A stretch of DNA of 64,000 nucleotides from Brevundimonas sp. (GTDB lineage Bacteria > Pseudomonadota > Alphaproteobacteria > Caulobacterales > Caulobacteraceae). This document shows, piece after piece, positions 31,845-41,677 of the stretch. The first letter of the stretch is position 1. Each line of letters starts with the position of its first letter. A program made the translations under genes and the position numbers. The stretch lies in contig NZ_JAQSDK010000037.1 in NCBI RefSeq assembly GCF_029945885.1, positions 310,001 to 374,000 on the forward strand. Direction: 5' to 3'. The notes under the pieces are model-generated. The model had not been told where the DNA came from. It did no database searches and saw nothing but the letters and a program-made list of their open reading frames with translations.

Positions 31845-33212
31845 TCAGTTCGGACAGCTGTCGGGACTCTGGCCGAAGCCGATGTTCGACGGCGGGCCGT
31901 CCAGCAGCGGCGACCAGGCCGGATCCGAGCCGCGCCCGGCATAGCCGGCCTGGGACACCACCCGACCGCTCAGGTCGACGGTCCACAACCGGGCGTCGCC
32001 GCCGGGGGCCGATCGGGCGAACATCACATAACGGCCATTGGGGGCCCAGGACGGACCCTCCTCGAAATAGCTGGACGACAGGATACGCTCGCCCGAGCCG
32101 TCGGTATTCATCACCCCGGTCGAGAACCGGCCACCCGACTGTTTGGTGAAGGCGATCATGTCACCGCGCGGGCTCCAGGCCGGCGAGGTGTACAGGCCGC
32201 CCCCGCGCGAAATCGGGCGCTGTCCCGAGCCGTCGGACCGCATCACATACAGGCGCGGCGTGCCGGTCCGGTCCGAGTTGAACACGATCTGCGATCCGTC
32301 CGGGCTGAACGAGGGCGAGGTGTCGATGCCGGGGTCCGAGGTCAGGCGCGACAGCTGCCGCGTCCGCAGATTGATCACCCAGACGTCGGTATTGCCGCCC
32401 TTGATGATCGAGAAGGCGATGCGCGACCCGTCGTTGGAAAAGCGCGGGGCCAGCACCTGACCGTCGAATTCGCCCAGGCTTTCGCGGCGGCCGGTCGACA
32501 GGTTGTAGATATAGATGCGGCTGTAATCCCGGCCCAGCGCCACATAGGTGATCTCGTCCGGGTTCGAGGTCGAGAAGCGCGGCGACATGATCACCTCGTC
32601 GCCCTGGGTCAGGAACACCGGATTATAGCCGTCCTGGTCGGAGATGGTCAGGCGGCTCAGCTTGTTCAGCTGGGTCCCGCTCTCGGCCACAAAGATGACC
32701 CGGCTGTCGAAGAAGCCGGATTCCCCGGTCATCCGCTGATAGACGACGTCGGCGATCTTGTGGGCGATCCGCCGCCACTGCTCGGGCGTGGCCGTGAACT
32801 GGTAGCTGACCAGCTGGCATTGGCGGTACGGGTCATACAGGCGGAAGCCGACGTCGTTGCGGCCGTCGGGCCGCGGGGTGACACTGCCGTACAGCACGGC
32901 CTGGGCCCCGATCGCCGTCCACTGCGGAAAATTGGGCGCATTGGCCAGGGTCAGGCCGGTCTCGACGAAACCGGCCGGATCCAGCGGTTCGAAATAGCCG
33001 GACCGGCGCAGGTCACCGCGCACCACGCCCGCCAGTTCGGGCCCGTTGACGCCGCTGAACGGGGCGATGGCGATCTGCAGCGGTCGCAGGACCCCCTGGT
33101 CAATCTCGACCTCGACCGGCTGTCCCGGCTCGGCAGGGGTCTGGGCCTGCGCTGCCAGCGGCATGGCCATGGCCAGGGCGGCAACGGTGGCCAGAAGTCG
33201 ATTGAGACGCAT
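31845..33212 (-). CDS. tolB: Tol-Pal periplasmic beta-propeller protein TolB
   Basis: The ATG at 33212 (GGAG 6 nt upstream) gives 455 aa with a signal peptide ending at AQAQ. An N-terminal domain (about residues 25-165) contains [19 protein letters not shown]. The C-terminal six-bladed propeller has repeated motifs such as [39 protein letters not shown] and [16 protein letters not shown]. It relays between Pal and the TolQRA motor. The gene order tolA-tolB-pal is standard. Confidence 0.97.
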   Translation of the reverse strand: MRLNRLLATVAALAMAMPLAAQAQTPAEPGQPVEVEIDQGVLRPLQIAIAPFSGVNGPELAGVVRGDLRRSGYFEPLDPAGFVETGLTLANAPNFPQWTAIGAQAVLYGSVTPRPDGRNDVGFRLYDPYRQCQLVSYQFTATPEQWRRIAHKIADVVYQRMTGESGFFDSRVIFVAESGTQLNKLSRLTISDQDGYNPVFLTQGDEVIMSPRFSTSNPDEITYVALGRDYSRIYIYNLSTGRRESLGEFDGQVLAPRFSNDGSRIAFSIIKGGNTDVWVINLRTRQLSRLTSDPGIDTSPSFSPDGSQIVFNSDRTGTPRLYVMRSDGSGQRPISRGGGLYTSPAWSPRGDMIAFTKQSGGRFSTGVMNTDGSGERILSSSYFEEGPSWAPNGRYVMFARSAPGGDARLWTVDLSGRVVSQAGYAGRGSDPAWSPLLDGPPSNIGFGQSPDSCPN

Positions 33213-33347
33213 GAGGAGCTCCCGCAAATTCACGTGACGCCAGTCCTTATCGCCAGACTGCAACACGATGACCAGTCATCCGCCTGAATGGGGCGACTTT
33301 GCGGTCGGCAACCCCTGCCGCCCGCGGCATCGCCCGGTCCGGTCGAC

Positions 33348-34121
33348 CTACCGGCCGCGACAGGCGCGTTCAGTGTTGAAGCTGGGCCGGAACGTGCCCC
33401 CCTCAAAGCCGGACGGCACATCGAACGGAGCCGTCTGACGCAAGGCGCGGATCGCGCCGTCAGCGGCCGCCCGATAGACGGCGTCCGACCGCGGCGACAC
33501 CAGGGTCGGCCCCGCGGTGATCCGCCCGTCGGAGGACAGGGTCACATCGATCTGGATGCGCAATTCGTTAGCCCCGGGAATGTCACAGGGCAGGATCCAG
33601 TTGGGATATATCTGGTTGAAGAAGGCCGTCGACTGCGGCCCGGTGGCCTGGGAGGCGGTTCCGCGGCCCTGCTGGCCCGTCGCCGGGGTCCGGCCCCGGT
33701 TCGGCGTGGTGCGCGGCGCGCCGGCCAGGGCGTCGAGGTCGAGGGTCGGTTCCTCGCGACGCGGGGCCGGGCGCGGCGGGGTCGGCCGGGGCGGGGTCGG
33801 GGTCGCCCGCGGCGGCGTCCGCTCGGCCGGACGCGGTGTGGGGGTCGGCGTCGGGGTCGGCACCGGCGGCACCGGTTCAGGCGGCGTGGGCTGCGGCTCG
33901 GCCTCGGGCACCGGGGCGGTCGAGGCGTCTTCCTCGCTCGGCGTCTCGGCCGGATTGTCCGGGGCCGCCGCGGCGATGACCCTGTCCGAAACGATCGTCA
34001 CCGGCACCGCCGTCACCAGCGGCTTCAGCGCATCGCGATGCTCGAAGGTGACGAAGGCGAGCGCAACCACCCCCGCGTGCAGGGCGATGGAACCGAGGAT
34101 CGCGGGGCTGGGCCGACGCAC
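33348..34121 (-). CDS. tolA: TolA-like energy-transducing envelope protein
   Basis: The 257 aa protein has a GTG start 4 nt after tolR. An N-terminal membrane anchor (about residues 8-27, ILGSIALHAGVVALAFVTF, with the Ser-His face used for TolQ contact) is followed by a Pro/Thr/Arg-rich linker (about 60-150, PTPTPTPRPAE and similar) and a C-terminal globular domain with WILPCDIPGANELRIQIDVT. E. coli TolA has a long Ala/Lys helix in the middle; here the spacer is proline-rich and short, as in many Alphaproteobacteria. The call relies on context and domain order. Confidence 0.88.
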   Translation of the reverse strand: MRRPSPAILGSIALHAGVVALAFVTFEHRDALKPLVTAVPVTIVSDRVIAAAAPDNPAETPSEEDASTAPVPEAEPQPTPPEPVPPVPTPTPTPTPRPAERTPPRATPTPPRPTPPRPAPRREEPTLDLDALAGAPRTTPNRGRTPATGQQGRGTASQATGPQSTAFFNQIYPNWILPCDIPGANELRIQIDVTLSSDGRITAGPTLVSPRSDAVYRAAADGAIRALRQTAPFDVPSGFEGGTFRPSFNTERACRGR

Positions 34122-34125
34122 GGAG

Positions 34126-34599
34126 TCAGCCCTCCGGATCGGTCGCGGCGCTGGCCTGGGGAGCCGTGTCGGTGATCAGGTTCAGCTTCGTAAAGCCAGA
34201 GGCGCTGAGCCGCGCCATCACCCGGGCCACCGCCTGATAGGGAGCCGCCCCGTCAGCGCGGATGAACACCGGGGTCTCGCGTCCGGTCTCGCCCGCCGCT
34301 TCCGCGACGCGCAGGATCAGCTGTTCCCAGCGCGTCTCGCTCTCGCCGACGAAGATATTGCCGTTGCGGTCGATCGAAAGACTGACCGGATCGCGGCTCT
34401 GTTCGACCGCCCCGGCCTCGGTCTTGGGCAGGTCGACCGGCACCCCGACCGTCAGCAGCGGGGCCGAGATCATGAAGATGATCAGCAGCACCAGCATCAC
34501 ATCGACCAGCGGGGTGACATTGATCTCGCTCAGCGGCCGCTTGCGCGCCCGCCGCCGTCCCCGCCCATGTCCGCCGCCTCCGGTTCCGCCCATCGCCAT
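34126..34599 (-). CDS. tolR: Tol-Pal motor subunit TolR (ExbD family)
   Basis: The 157 aa protein has one membrane helix with the proton-path Asp in SEINVTPLVDVMLVLLIIFM (about residues 25-45). The conserved periplasmic motif follows as LTVGVPVDLPKT. The N-terminus is a short Gly/Arg-rich cytoplasmic tail (GGGGHGRGRRRARKRP). It works with TolQ to use the proton gradient to drive TolA. It is 3 nt after tolQ. Confidence 0.96.
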   Translation of the reverse strand: MAMGGTGGGGHGRGRRRARKRPLSEINVTPLVDVMLVLLIIFMISAPLLTVGVPVDLPKTEAGAVEQSRDPVSLSIDRNGNIFVGESETRWEQLILRVAEAAGETGRETPVFIRADGAAPYQAVARVMARLSASGFTKLNLITDTAPQASAATDPEG

Positions 34600-34602
34600 G
34601 AG

Positions 34603-35349
<747 letters not shown>

Positions 35350-35479
35350 GGTTCAATCCTCGGCGTGGTCTGCGGCCCTATCCTGCGGGCCGGCGTGACC
35401 TTTGTGTGGCATTGTTCCCGGGGTCTAGCCGGGACCGGCGATTCCGTCACCTGGTTACACCTGACAGGAACATGAACCG

Positions 35480-35929
35480 TCAAGCTTGCGCGGCCAGCCA
35501 GGGCGCGACCTTGTCGACCAGCGCCCGGGTCGGGCGGCACGGCCGTCCGTCCAGATGGATACAGACCGCCACCACCTCGGCCCGGCACAGGACATCGTCG
35601 CCCCGCTCCACCGATTGCGAGATCAGCAGCCGCGGCCCCTTGATCGCCCGATAGGTGGTCCGCACCACCAGGGCGTCGTCGATCCGGGCCGGCTTGAGGA
35701 ATTTCAGCTCCAGGGTCGAGACCACAAAGGCCATCGGCCGGTCGCCGTCCAGCAGATCGGCATGACCGACCCCCATCAGCCGCAGACAGTCCGACCGCCC
35801 CCGCTCCAGATAGCGGACATAGTTGGCGTGATAGACCAGGCCGGTGAAGTCGGTGTCCTCGTAATAGACCCGCACGGGCAGCAGATGATCGCGTCCGTCG
35901 AAGCGTCCGGCGGTGGGAGTGTCGGTCAT
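35480..35929 (-). CDS. ybgC: Tol-Pal-associated acyl-CoA thioesterase YbgC
   Basis: The 149 aa hot-dog-fold protein carries the family active-site stretch RVYYEDTDFTGLVYHANYVR with catalytic Asp, then LERGRSDCLRLMGVGHADL. It hydrolyses short-chain acyl-CoA or interacts with acyl carrier protein and is the usual first gene of the tol cluster. It lies 2 nt downstream of the small membrane protein gene. Confidence 0.95.
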   Translation of the reverse strand: MTDTPTAGRFDGRDHLLPVRVYYEDTDFTGLVYHANYVRYLERGRSDCLRLMGVGHADLLDGDRPMAFVVSTLELKFLKPARIDDALVVRTTYRAIKGPRLLISQSVERGDDVLCRAEVVAVCIHLDGRPCRPTRALVDKVAPWLAAQA

Positions 35930-35931
35930 GG

Positions 35932-36315
35932 TCAGTCGATCACCGAGGCTGCGGACGGGGGTTCGGGAAAGCCGGGACAGTTCGTCGCCAGCAGGGCACG
36001 GAACTCGGTGCTCAGCGGATCATGGCTCAGCAGCATCCGGTTGGGGCGGGAGACGAAGCTCACGGCCGCGCCGCGCGGTTTCGACGCGACATAGCCGCAG
36101 ACGACCCGCCCCGTGCCGGCCTCGATCAACTGCACCTCGGCCTCGGGGCCCAGCTGGTCCCGCGCCTGACGCAGCACCCGCTCCGATACGGGCTCACGGG
36201 CGTCGCGCGGGGCCTGGCCCTGCGTGGCCAGCCACAGCAACACCCCGCCCAGCACCAGGACGGCGATGCCCATCACCGCGATCAGCCTGTCGATCCGTAT
36301 CGCCCGCCGTGCCAT
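35932..36315 (-). CDS. Small membrane-anchored hypothetical protein
   Basis: The 127 aa protein has an N-terminal membrane helix (about residues 11-31, LIAVMGIAVLVLGGVLLWLA) and a periplasmic domain of about 90 residues: ERVLRQARDQLGPEAEVQLI, then TGRVVCGYVASKPRGAAVSF with one Cys, and a second Cys in ALLATNCPGFPEPP. The two could form a disulfide. No family is recognised. It lies directly upstream of ybgC and 64 nt downstream of ruvB in the same direction. Confidence 0.75.
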   Translation of the reverse strand: MARRAIRIDRLIAVMGIAVLVLGGVLLWLATQGQAPRDAREPVSERVLRQARDQLGPEAEVQLIEAGTGRVVCGYVASKPRGAAVSFVSRPNRMLLSHDPLSTEFRALLATNCPGFPEPPSAASVID

Positions 36316-36379
36316 GCCGCCTCCGTCCGAAGCGTCAGCATGACCGGCTTTGCCGACGGGGTGAAGGCCCTGTCCGCTG

Positions 36380-37414
36380 TCACTTGCCGCCGAACAGCGC
36401 GGCCTGATCCGGCCCGGCCGGCGGGGCGGTCAGGCCCAGATGCTCATAGGCCCGGGCACAGGCCATCCGGCCGCGCGGCGTGCGCTGGATAAAGCCCTGC
36501 TGCAGCAGATAGGGTTCGATCACATCCTCGACCGCGTCCCGCGCCTCGGCGATGGCCGCGGCCAGGGTGTCCATCCCGACCGGCCCGCCGCCGTAGTTCT
36601 CGATCAGGGCCCGCAGGAAGCGCCGGTCGTTGGCGTCCAGCCCGGCCTCGTCGATCTCCAGCCGCGCCAGGGCCCGCGCTGCCACCCGCCCGTCGATCAC
36701 CGTCGCCCCCTCGGCCCCGGCAAAGTCACGCACCCGCCGCAGCAGCCGCCCGGCCACCCGCGGCGTGCCGCGTGACCGGCCGGCGATCTCGCGCGCGCCG
36801 TCGTCGGTCATGCCCACGCCCAGCTTGCGCGCCGCCCCGCTGATGACCCGCATCAGCTCCTCGGCTGTGTAGAATTCCAGCCGCAGCGGAATGCCGAACC
36901 GGTCGCGCAGCGGCGTGGCCAGCAGCCCGGCCCGCGTCGTCGCCCCGACCAGGGTGAAGGGGGCCAGGTCGATCCGGACCGACCGCGCCGACGGCCCCTC
37001 GCCGATAATCAGGTCCAGCACATGGTCCTCCATCGCCGGATAGAGGATCTCCTCGACCGTCGGGGCCAGGCGGTGGATCTCGTCGATGAACAGCACGTCG
37101 CGCGGTTCCAGATTGGTCAGGATCGCCGCCAGATCGCCGGCCTTGGCCAGGATCGGCCCCGAGGTGGTGCGAAAGCCCACCCCCAGCTCCCGCGCCACGA
37201 TCTGGGCCAGGGTGGTCTTGCCCAGCCCCGGCGGGCCGAACAGCAGCACATGGTCCATCGCCTCGCCGCGCCCGCGCGCCGCCTCGATGAACACCTTCAG
37301 ATTGCCCTTGGCCTGTTCCTGACCGACGAAATCCGCCAGCACCTGCGGCCGCAGGGCCCGGTCATGGGGCTCGCCGGGGGCCGGTTCGGGCGAGATGATG
37401 CGCGCGTCAGTCAT
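36380..37414 (-). CDS. ruvB: Holliday-junction branch-migration ATPase RuvB
   Basis: The 344 aa AAA+ protein has [20 protein letters not shown] at the N-terminus, Walker [15 protein letters not shown], Walker [21 protein letters not shown] and sensor/Arg-finger [19 protein letters not shown]. The C-terminal winged helix includes [14 protein letters not shown] and ends in [16 protein letters not shown]. It drives branch migration with RuvA. Here a pair of palindromic repeats separates it from ruvA by 147 nt. Confidence 0.98.
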   Translation of the reverse strand: MTDARIISPEPAPGEPHDRALRPQVLADFVGQEQAKGNLKVFIEAARGRGEAMDHVLLFGPPGLGKTTLAQIVARELGVGFRTTSGPILAKAGDLAAILTNLEPRDVLFIDEIHRLAPTVEEILYPAMEDHVLDLIIGEGPSARSVRIDLAPFTLVGATTRAGLLATPLRDRFGIPLRLEFYTAEELMRVISGAARKLGVGMTDDGAREIAGRSRGTPRVAGRLLRRVRDFAGAEGATVIDGRVAARALARLEIDEAGLDANDRRFLRALIENYGGGPVGMDTLAAAIAEARDAVEDVIEPYLLQQGFIQRTPRGRMACARAYEHLGLTAPPAGPDQAALFGGK

Positions 37415-37428
37415 GCCAATAACCGTTC

Positions 37429-37545
37429 ATCCCCGCGAAGGCGGGGACCCAGTTCTTTGGATGATCGGAGGTGACGATTTCAAATTCATGGCGGTCCACC
37501 GCACGGTGCCGCCGCTCAGATCTGGGTCCCCGCCTTCGCGGGGAT
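37429..37545. repeat. Inverted pair of 24-bp palindromic (REP-like) elements between ruvA and ruvB
   Basis: The 24-bp sequence at 37429-37452 (ATCCCCGCGAAGGCGGGG plus ACCCAG) recurs as an exact reverse complement at 37522-37545, 69 nt away. Each copy folds on itself (CCCCGC-GAAG-GCGGGG), and the two can also pair into one long stem. Variants of the core occur at 52180-52199 and 55128-55149. The layout resembles paired REP/BIME elements. Confidence 0.9.
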
Positions 37546-37561
37546 GCACGGAACAGGAACG

Positions 37562-38179
37562 TCACCGCCCCAGCTCCTGCAGGGCCGCGCGGATCACCGC
37601 CGACAGGTCGGCCCCCTCACCCAGCCGCGTCAGGGCCTGGTCGACCGAACGGCGCGCATTGACCTCGGCCACGCCCAGACCCAGCAGGGCCGAGACCGCC
37701 TCGCCGGTAACACTGGGCACCGGGGCCGCGACCTCGGCGTGAACACCCGTTCCGCCGGGCGTGAAACTGACCTCGCCCAGCGACTTGCCCTTCAGCTCCA
37801 GCACGATACGCAGCGCCAGTTTCGGCCCGACGCCATTGGCCCGGGCCACCGCCGCCTTGTCATCACGGGCCACCGCCGCCGCCAGCTCGGCCGGCGGCAG
37901 GACGTCCAGCACCGACAGGGCCGCCTTGGGCCCCACGCCCTGGATGCCGGTCAAGGTGGTGAAGGCCCGGCGCTCGTCCCGCGTCAGGAAACCGTACAGC
38001 CGTGGTCCGTTCTCGGCCGACCAGCTGGATTCGATGTGCAGGATCGCCTCGTCGCCCGGGGCCGGCAGCCGCTGCAGCGTCCGCGCCCCGCAGGCCACGA
38101 CATAGCCGACCCCGGCGCAATCGATCAGGCAGTGGCCTTCCTCGACCTCGGCCAGCATGCCTCTGAGACGACCGATCAT
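37562..38179 (-). CDS. ruvA: Holliday-junction recognition subunit RuvA
   Basis: The 205 aa protein starts with the conserved [20 protein letters not shown] and has the helix-hairpin-helix regions [18 protein letters not shown] and [19 protein letters not shown]. The C-terminal RuvB-binding domain has [19 protein letters not shown]. Domains I-III are complete. Its ATG overlaps the ruvC stop by 4 nt. Confidence 0.98.
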   Translation of the reverse strand: MIGRLRGMLAEVEEGHCLIDCAGVGYVVACGARTLQRLPAPGDEAILHIESSWSAENGPRLYGFLTRDERRAFTTLTGIQGVGPKAALSVLDVLPPAELAAAVARDDKAAVARANGVGPKLALRIVLELKGKSLGEVSFTPGGTGVHAEVAAPVPSVTGEAVSALLGLGVAEVNARRSVDQALTRLGEGADLSAVIRAALQELGR

Positions 38180-38709
38180 GCCGCCCCCCGGATCGGCAGC
38201 AGCTTCATCCGCCTGAACTGGGCATGGGTGATGGCCACGGCCAGGGCGTCCGCCGCATCGGCCTTCACCTCCCCCGCCGCCGGCAGCAGGCGTTTGATCA
38301 TGAAGGCGATCTGGCTCTTGTCGGCATGTCCGGCCCCGACCACCGTCTTCTTGATCAGGTTCGGCGCATATTCGGCCACACTCAGTCCGGCCCGCGCCGG
38401 GGCCAGCATCACCGCCGCCCGCGCATGGCCCAGCTTCAGGGTCGAGGCCGGGTTCATATTGACGAACACCTCCTCGATCGCCGCCTCGTCACACTGATGG
38501 GCGGCGCAGACCTCACCGACCGCCTCCAGCAGATACAGCAGCCGCTCGCTGAACGGCGCACCCTCGGGCGGACTGACCACACCGTGTGCGACCCAGCGCA
38601 GGCGCGAGCCCTCGGCCACGATCACGCCCCAGCCGGTGCGGCGCAGACCGGGGTCCAGACCCAGGATTCGGGTCGCAGCAGGAATCGGAACGTTCGTCAT
38701 TCGTTCCAT
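38176..38709 (-). CDS. ruvC: Holliday-junction resolvase RuvC
   Basis: The 177 aa protein has the catalytic acidic residues in [17 protein letters not shown], in [20 protein letters not shown] and in [18 protein letters not shown]. It cleaves four-way junctions symmetrically. Two starts are possible: ATG 38709 (GGGG 5 nt upstream) or ATG 38700 (GGAA close by); the longer is given. Gene order ruvC-ruvA-ruvB is standard. Confidence 0.97.
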   Translation of the reverse strand: MERMTNVPIPAATRILGLDPGLRRTGWGVIVAEGSRLRWVAHGVVSPPEGAPFSERLLYLLEAVGEVCAAHQCDEAAIEEVFVNMNPASTLKLGHARAAVMLAPARAGLSVAEYAPNLIKKTVVGAGHADKSQIAFMIKRLLPAAGEVKADAADALAVAITHAQFRRMKLLPIRGAA

Positions 38710-38757
38710 TCATGCCCCAATCGCGGTTACCGAACAATGACCAGCGGTTCCGCCGCC

Positions 38758-39447
38758 TCAATTGTCGCGCGGAATGACCGAGAACCCGGCCAGGCCGGTG
38801 GTGTCCGACAGCCGCCGGACCAGGGCGTCGATGTCCAGCGGCATCTGCCCCCGGGCCTTGATATGCTGCTCGTGCAGCTGGCCGTCCGGGCTCAGCACAT
38901 GGCCGATCTGCACGCATTTCAGCCCGTTCTCGCGCAACAGGTCGCGCAGGGCGGCCTCGTCCGGGGCGCTGCCACGGGCCCAGCGCAGATGCAGGTCCAG
39001 CACCCCGATATGCGGCAGCTGCGCGTCCAGCAGCCGCAGGATGGCCAGCACCGCCAGGGTGGCGACCGAGCCGATCAGGGCCAGCTGCAGCATGCCGACC
39101 CCGAACAGAACCCCGATGGCCGAGGTCATCCACAGGGATGCCGCCGTGGTCAGCCCCTTGACCGAAAACCCCTCGCGAAAGATCACCCCGGCGCACAGAA
39201 AGCCGATGCCGGTCAGCAGGCCGTGCGCCATCCGCGTCGGATCGATGACCACCGTCTGTCCGGGCAGGGCGGTGAAGGCCCACTGGCTCTGGTGCATGGC
39301 GGCCAGCATCAGCAGGCACGAGGCCATACAGACCAGGATATGGGTGCGGAACCCGGCCGGATGGCCGTGATAGGTCCGTTCGACCCCGATCAGCCCGCCG
39401 GCCGTCATCGCCGCCAGCACCGGCCAGACCAACGCCCAGTCAATCAT
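38758..39447 (-). CDS. MgtC/SapB-family membrane protein
   Basis: The ATG at 39447 (GGAG 7 nt upstream) gives 229 aa. Four or five membrane helices start with LVWPVLAAMTAGGLIGVERT, followed by the MgtC signatures RTHILVCMASCLLMLAA, LTGIGFLCAGVIFREGFSVK and GLTTAASLWMTSAIGVLFGV. A cytoplasmic C-terminal domain of about 85 residues follows. MgtC proteins act in low-magnesium adaptation and modulate F-type ATP synthase in pathogens; the role here is unknown. It is divergent from the M20 peptidase, with starts 142 nt apart. Confidence 0.92.
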   Translation of the reverse strand: MIDWALVWPVLAAMTAGGLIGVERTYHGHPAGFRTHILVCMASCLLMLAAMHQSQWAFTALPGQTVVIDPTRMAHGLLTGIGFLCAGVIFREGFSVKGLTTAASLWMTSAIGVLFGVGMLQLALIGSVATLAVLAILRLLDAQLPHIGVLDLHLRWARGSAPDEAALRDLLRENGLKCVQIGHVLSPDGQLHEQHIKARGQMPLDIDALVRRLSDTTGLAGFSVIPRDN

Positions 39448-39589
39448 GTATTCGCTCCGACAGCTGACGAATGGGCAACCTGGAACGGTTCGACCGATCG
39501 GGCAAGACGATGCCCTCCGTGGCGATCGCGCGAAACCGGCGACAGCCGCCCGGGATCGCGCTAGCGTCACCGCGAAACGGAGAGACACC

Positions 39590-41068
39590 ATGGCCCGTGC
39601 CAGACCCATCACCGCCGCTGTTGGTCAGGACCGCCACCGGGCCGTGGCCGTCATCCTGTTGGTCGGGCTCACCGCCCTCGCCGTCGCGATGACCGCCGGG
39701 CAGGCCCGGGCCCAGACTTCGGTGCGCCCTGACCAGACCGCCTTCCGTGACCTGTATCGCGAACTGGTCGAGACCAATACCACGGCCTCGGAAGGCAGCT
39801 GCACCCTGGCCGCCCAACGTATGGCCGCGCGCCTGACCGCCGCCGGCTATCCGGCTGGCGACGTCGAGGTCATCGTGCCCGGGGACCAGCCCCGCTACGG
39901 CTCACTCGTCGCCACCCTGCCCGGGACCGACCCCGCCGCGGCCCCCATGCTGCTGATGGCCCATATCGACGTGGTCGAGGCCAGGCGCGAGGACTGGACC
40001 CGCGACCCCTTCACCCTGATCGAGGAGGACGGCTATTTCTATGCGCGCGGCGCGTCGGACGACAAGGCCCAGGCCTCGGTCTGGGTCGACACCCTGGTCC
40101 GGCTGAAGCAGGAAGGGTTCCAGCCCCGCCGCGCCATCAAACTGGCCCTGGCCTGCGGCGAGGAGACCTCCGACGACTGGAACGGCATCAGCTGGATGCT
40201 GGAGCACCGGCCCGAAACCCTCCAGGCCGGTTTCGCCCTCAATGAGGGTGCCGGCGGCCAGCTGGACGAGGCCGGTCGCCGTCTGGCGCTGAACGTCCAG
40301 GCCGGCGAGAAGGTCTATCAGGACTTCACCCTGGTCCTGACCAACCCCGGTGGCCACAGCTCGCGCCCGAGGCAGGACAATGCCATCGCCGCCATGGGGG
40401 CGGCGCTCGGCCGGCTGGGTGACCACGACTTCGCGCTGGAGCTCAACCCCGTTACCCGGGCCTATTTCGCGGCCATCGCCGCGTCCGCGCCCGACCATGC
40501 CGCCGACCTGCGCGCCCTGACCGCGACCGACACCCCCGATACGGCCGCCGCGGCCCGGCTCTCGGCCGCCAATCCGATCTGGAACGCCTCGATGCGGACC
40601 ACCTGCATCCCGACCCTGATCGACGGCGGCCATGCGCCCAATGCCCAGCCCCAGCGCGTCACCGCCAACGTCAACTGCCGCATCCTGCCCGGTCATACGA
40701 TTGCCGAAACCCAGGCGGAGATCGCCCGCGTTCTGGACAATGCCGCCATCGGCATCACCACGGTCGGGGAGCCCAGCCCCACGGGCACCGCCCCGCCACT
40801 GACGGCCGACATCCTCGAACCGATCACCCAGGTCGCCGCGCGCATGTGGCCCGGCGTGCCGGTGATCCCCACCATGTCGACGGGGGCCACCGACGGCCGC
40901 TTCACCAATGCGGCGGGCATCCCGACCTATGGCGTGACGGGCATGTTCACCGACCCGGACGGCAATGGCGTCCACGGCCTGAACGAGCGCCTGCGCGTCC
41001 GCTCCCTCTACGAGGGCCGGGACTTCCTGTTCGCCATCGTCAAACTCTATGCGATGCAGGGCGACTGA
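39590..41068 (+). CDS. M20-family zinc metallopeptidase, exported
   Basis: The ATG at 39590 has GGAGAG 5 nt upstream and gives 492 aa with a signal peptide (AVAVILLVGLTALAVAMTAG, cut near ARAQ). M20 metal ligands and catalytic residues are visible: MAHIDVVEARREDWTRDPF (His, Asp), YARGASDDKAQASVW, ACGEETSDDWNGISW (Glu-Glu) and a dimerisation-domain stretch NPGGHSSRPRQDNAIAAMG. It probably hydrolyses peptides or acyl-amino acids in the periplasm. The gene stands alone. Confidence 0.93.
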   Translation: MARARPITAAVGQDRHRAVAVILLVGLTALAVAMTAGQARAQTSVRPDQTAFRDLYRELVETNTTASEGSCTLAAQRMAARLTAAGYPAGDVEVIVPGDQPRYGSLVATLPGTDPAAAPMLLMAHIDVVEARREDWTRDPFTLIEEDGYFYARGASDDKAQASVWVDTLVRLKQEGFQPRRAIKLALACGEETSDDWNGISWMLEHRPETLQAGFALNEGAGGQLDEAGRRLALNVQAGEKVYQDFTLVLTNPGGHSSRPRQDNAIAAMGAALGRLGDHDFALELNPVTRAYFAAIAASAPDHAADLRALTATDTPDTAAAARLSAANPIWNASMRTTCIPTLIDGGHAPNAQPQRVTANVNCRILPGHTIAETQAEIARVLDNAAIGITTVGEPSPTGTAPPLTADILEPITQVAARMWPGVPVIPTMSTGATDGRFTNAAGIPTYGVTGMFTDPDGNGVHGLNERLRVRSLYEGRDFLFAIVKLYAMQGD

Positions 41069-41074
41069 GCGGCC

Positions 41075-41593
41075 TCAGCCATGCCGCTCGACATAGGCCT
41101 CCGGGTCCTTGTTGACCGGCCTGACCCCGGTGATGTGATCCGCGGTGAAGGCCGCGAATTTCACCGCCAGGGCATGGCGGGTCTCGACAGGGGCGGTGCG
41201 ACGGAAATCGGTCAGGCCCTGCCGCTCCTCCTCGCCCATATGTTTTGAGTTGACCACATTGGCCCGGCCGACGGCCGCGACCCAGGCCGGGGTTCCGACC
41301 CCGTGCTTTTCGACGGCCTTGACCGCGTCACGCAGGCTGTTGTGATCTTCAATGGCGTCGACGGTCTCGGGGCCCGCGTCGTCGCCCTCGGCGTCATTGG
41401 CGGCTTCGCCGACCTTCAGCAATTCGGGATAGAAGAACCGCTCCTCGGCCTCGGCATGGGCGTCGAGAAAGGCCGACAACCGGCCCCAGACCGCCGTCAG
41501 CGCCGCCGTGTCGGCGGAGTCGATCTGTTCAAGGATCGCGAACAGCCGGCGCTGTTCGGCATGGTCGTCGAGAATCAGCTGGGTGATATCCAT
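41075..41593 (-). CDS. Hemerythrin HHE domain protein
   Basis: The 172 aa protein has the four-helix metal-binding pattern: LILDDHAEQRRLFAILEQID, DAHAEAEERFFYPELLKVG, AIEDHNSLRDAVKAVEKHG and NSKHMGEEERQGLTDFRRTA. His and Glu ligands are in the expected positions for a di-iron HHE domain. Such proteins sense or store O2/NO or handle iron. It is convergent with the M20 peptidase gene (stops 6 nt apart). Confidence 0.9.
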   Translation of the reverse strand: MDITQLILDDHAEQRRLFAILEQIDSADTAALTAVWGRLSAFLDAHAEAEERFFYPELLKVGEAANDAEGDDAGPETVDAIEDHNSLRDAVKAVEKHGVGTPAWVAAVGRANVVNSKHMGEEERQGLTDFRRTAPVETRHALAVKFAAFTADHITGVRPVNKDPEAYVERHG

Positions 41594-41677
41594 CAGGGGT
41601 CCGGCAAATGTTGAACTTGCCGACCTAACCCCCGACCGGACGCGCCCGTTCCATCATCCGACGGACCGGCCCTGTAC

